28,945 nucleotides of DNA from Symbiodinium natans. Taxonomy: Eukaryota > Sar > Dinophyceae > Suessiales > Symbiodiniaceae. The notes beneath the pieces were generated by a model. That model saw nothing but the letters and a program-made list of their open reading frames with translations. It made no database searches and was not told the DNA's origin. Numbering within the stretch: the first letter of the stretch is position 1; every line of letters starts with the position of its first letter. The position numbers and the translations under genes are program-made. The stretch lies in assembly GCA_905221605.1 (NCBI GenBank), contig CAJNDS010000749.1, positions 47,501 through 76,445 of the forward strand, written 5' to 3'. This document shows, in pieces, positions 28,519-28,945 of the stretch.

Positions 28519-28672
28519 CGCGGCCCCAAAATTGGGGCCGCCAGACGGCCCCAATTTTGGGGTCGCGGTTTCACAACCCCGCAATTTAGTTCCCAATTGT
28601 ATTACGAGAGCTGGGTCCATTCGCGGCCCCAATTTTTGGGGCCGTGAGACGGCCCCGTTTTTTGGTCCCAGA
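28519..28672. repeat. GGCCCCAA-type inverted repeats
   Basis: CGGCCCCAAAATTGGGGCCG at about 28520 and CGGCCCCAATTTTGGGGTCG at about 28545 are near reverse complements. A third unit, CGGCCCCAATTTTTGGGGCC, and a partial fourth follow at about 28624-28670. All are spaced by CAGACGG or TGAGACGG words. Confidence 0.9.
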
Positions 28673-28799
28673 TTTGAGCCCGTGGGCCCAAGCAACCGGA
28701 TCTCGTTGGCTGCGCCCCTGCCCTTGTTCCAGTAACTTTGGGGCAGCGTCGTGTTGAGCGCGTGGGGGCTGTCTTTGGAATGCTGCAGTGAGGCAGAAC

Positions 28800-28945
28800 T
28801 GCAACTGTGGAGGCCCATCCTGGCGAAGCCAGAATTGCTTGTGTTTCGCAGGCCTGAAAGTGGGGTCGCCCGACAGCCCCGTAACTGGGGCTTCGTCCTG
28901 GCAAACCCAGCTGAGCTGCAGGTGTCTCGGTCTTTGTTGGCTTTT
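28800..28945 (+). repeat. Direct repeat copy 2 (runs off the window)
   Basis: The partner of 27331-27475, cut by the window end. Its true length is unknown. Confidence 0.95.

Larger units (their letters stand above)
27263..28945. mobile_element. Unclassified repeat element interrupting the LINE, continuing past the window
   Basis: Begins where LINE similarity stops. It holds a ~145-bp segment at 27331-27475 repeated at 28800-28945 (offset 1469, no gaps; two mismatches noticed), an inverted relative of its first part at 28316-28377, AGGCCTCGA arrays and GGCCCCAA hairpins. The spaced direct repeats could be LTRs of a short non-autonomous element, or two units of a longer tandem repeat. No transposase, integrase or RT was seen. 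Confidence 0.6.

Noticed and set aside
1-28945. tRNA, rRNA, CRISPR or bacterial operon features
   Set aside because: No cloverleaf with paired arms, no rRNA core sequences, no regularly spaced identical direct repeats; the telomeric blocks are contiguous 7-mers and the spacer islands are exons or introns.

Overview
The window looks like nuclear DNA of a dinoflagellate, probably of the Symbiodiniaceae/Suessiales kind; the species cannot be told. Four things point there: many blocks of the Arabidopsis-type telomere repeat TTTAGGG/CCCTAAA; short exons with GT donors and at least one GA donor; an N-terminus (MKVLFLDIDGVLHP) typical of HAD-domain proteins that are numerous in dinoflagellates; and a non-LTR retrotransposon with a zinc-knuckle/coiled-coil ORF1 followed by an APE-type endonuclease.

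Layout. About 0.2-12.4 kb is a mosaic of telomeric-repeat blocks (50-240 bp, both orientations) alternating with unique islands of about 60-200 bp. Read on the minus strand, many islands are exons. They have an open frame, a plausible acceptor and donor, and phases that join island to island, while the telomeric blocks lie inside the introns. I traced a HAD-like gene (minus, start ATG at 16277, stop ending at 10855) and a second, unrecognised minus-strand gene (about 7484 down to about 4566). Further minus-strand exons lie at 255-605, 2477-2536, 18455-18909, 20360-20475 and 21420-22976. The coding evidence is mainly one-directional, as expected of dinoflagellate unidirectional gene arrays. Telomeric blocks thin out from 12.4 to 23.6 kb and are absent beyond that, though introns remain.

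A family of ~100-bp palindromic elements with the terminal inverted repeat TTGGGATGTTCCCCCTTAT (four full copies with both ends, one right-truncated copy and one terminal fragment) is scattered through the same region. Two copies lie inside introns of the HAD gene, and one carries a telomeric block between its arms.

From 24.5 kb the character changes. A cluster of short palindromic GGTTCAACC/AACCCAGG motifs (24.54-24.84 kb) abuts two short tandem matches to the 3' end of the dinoflagellate spliced leader. These are followed by a plus-strand LINE: ORF1 intact, ORF2 endonuclease broken by frameshifts and stops, reverse transcriptase missing. The LINE is cut off at about 27.26 kb by another repetitive element, which contains a ~145-bp direct repeat spaced 1469 bp, an inverted copy, AGGCCTCGA arrays and GGCCCCAA hairpins, and runs off the window end.

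No rRNA, tRNA or CRISPR was seen. All exon models were made by eye from frame, splice dinucleotides and phase, without transcripts; junctions I could not resolve are marked.
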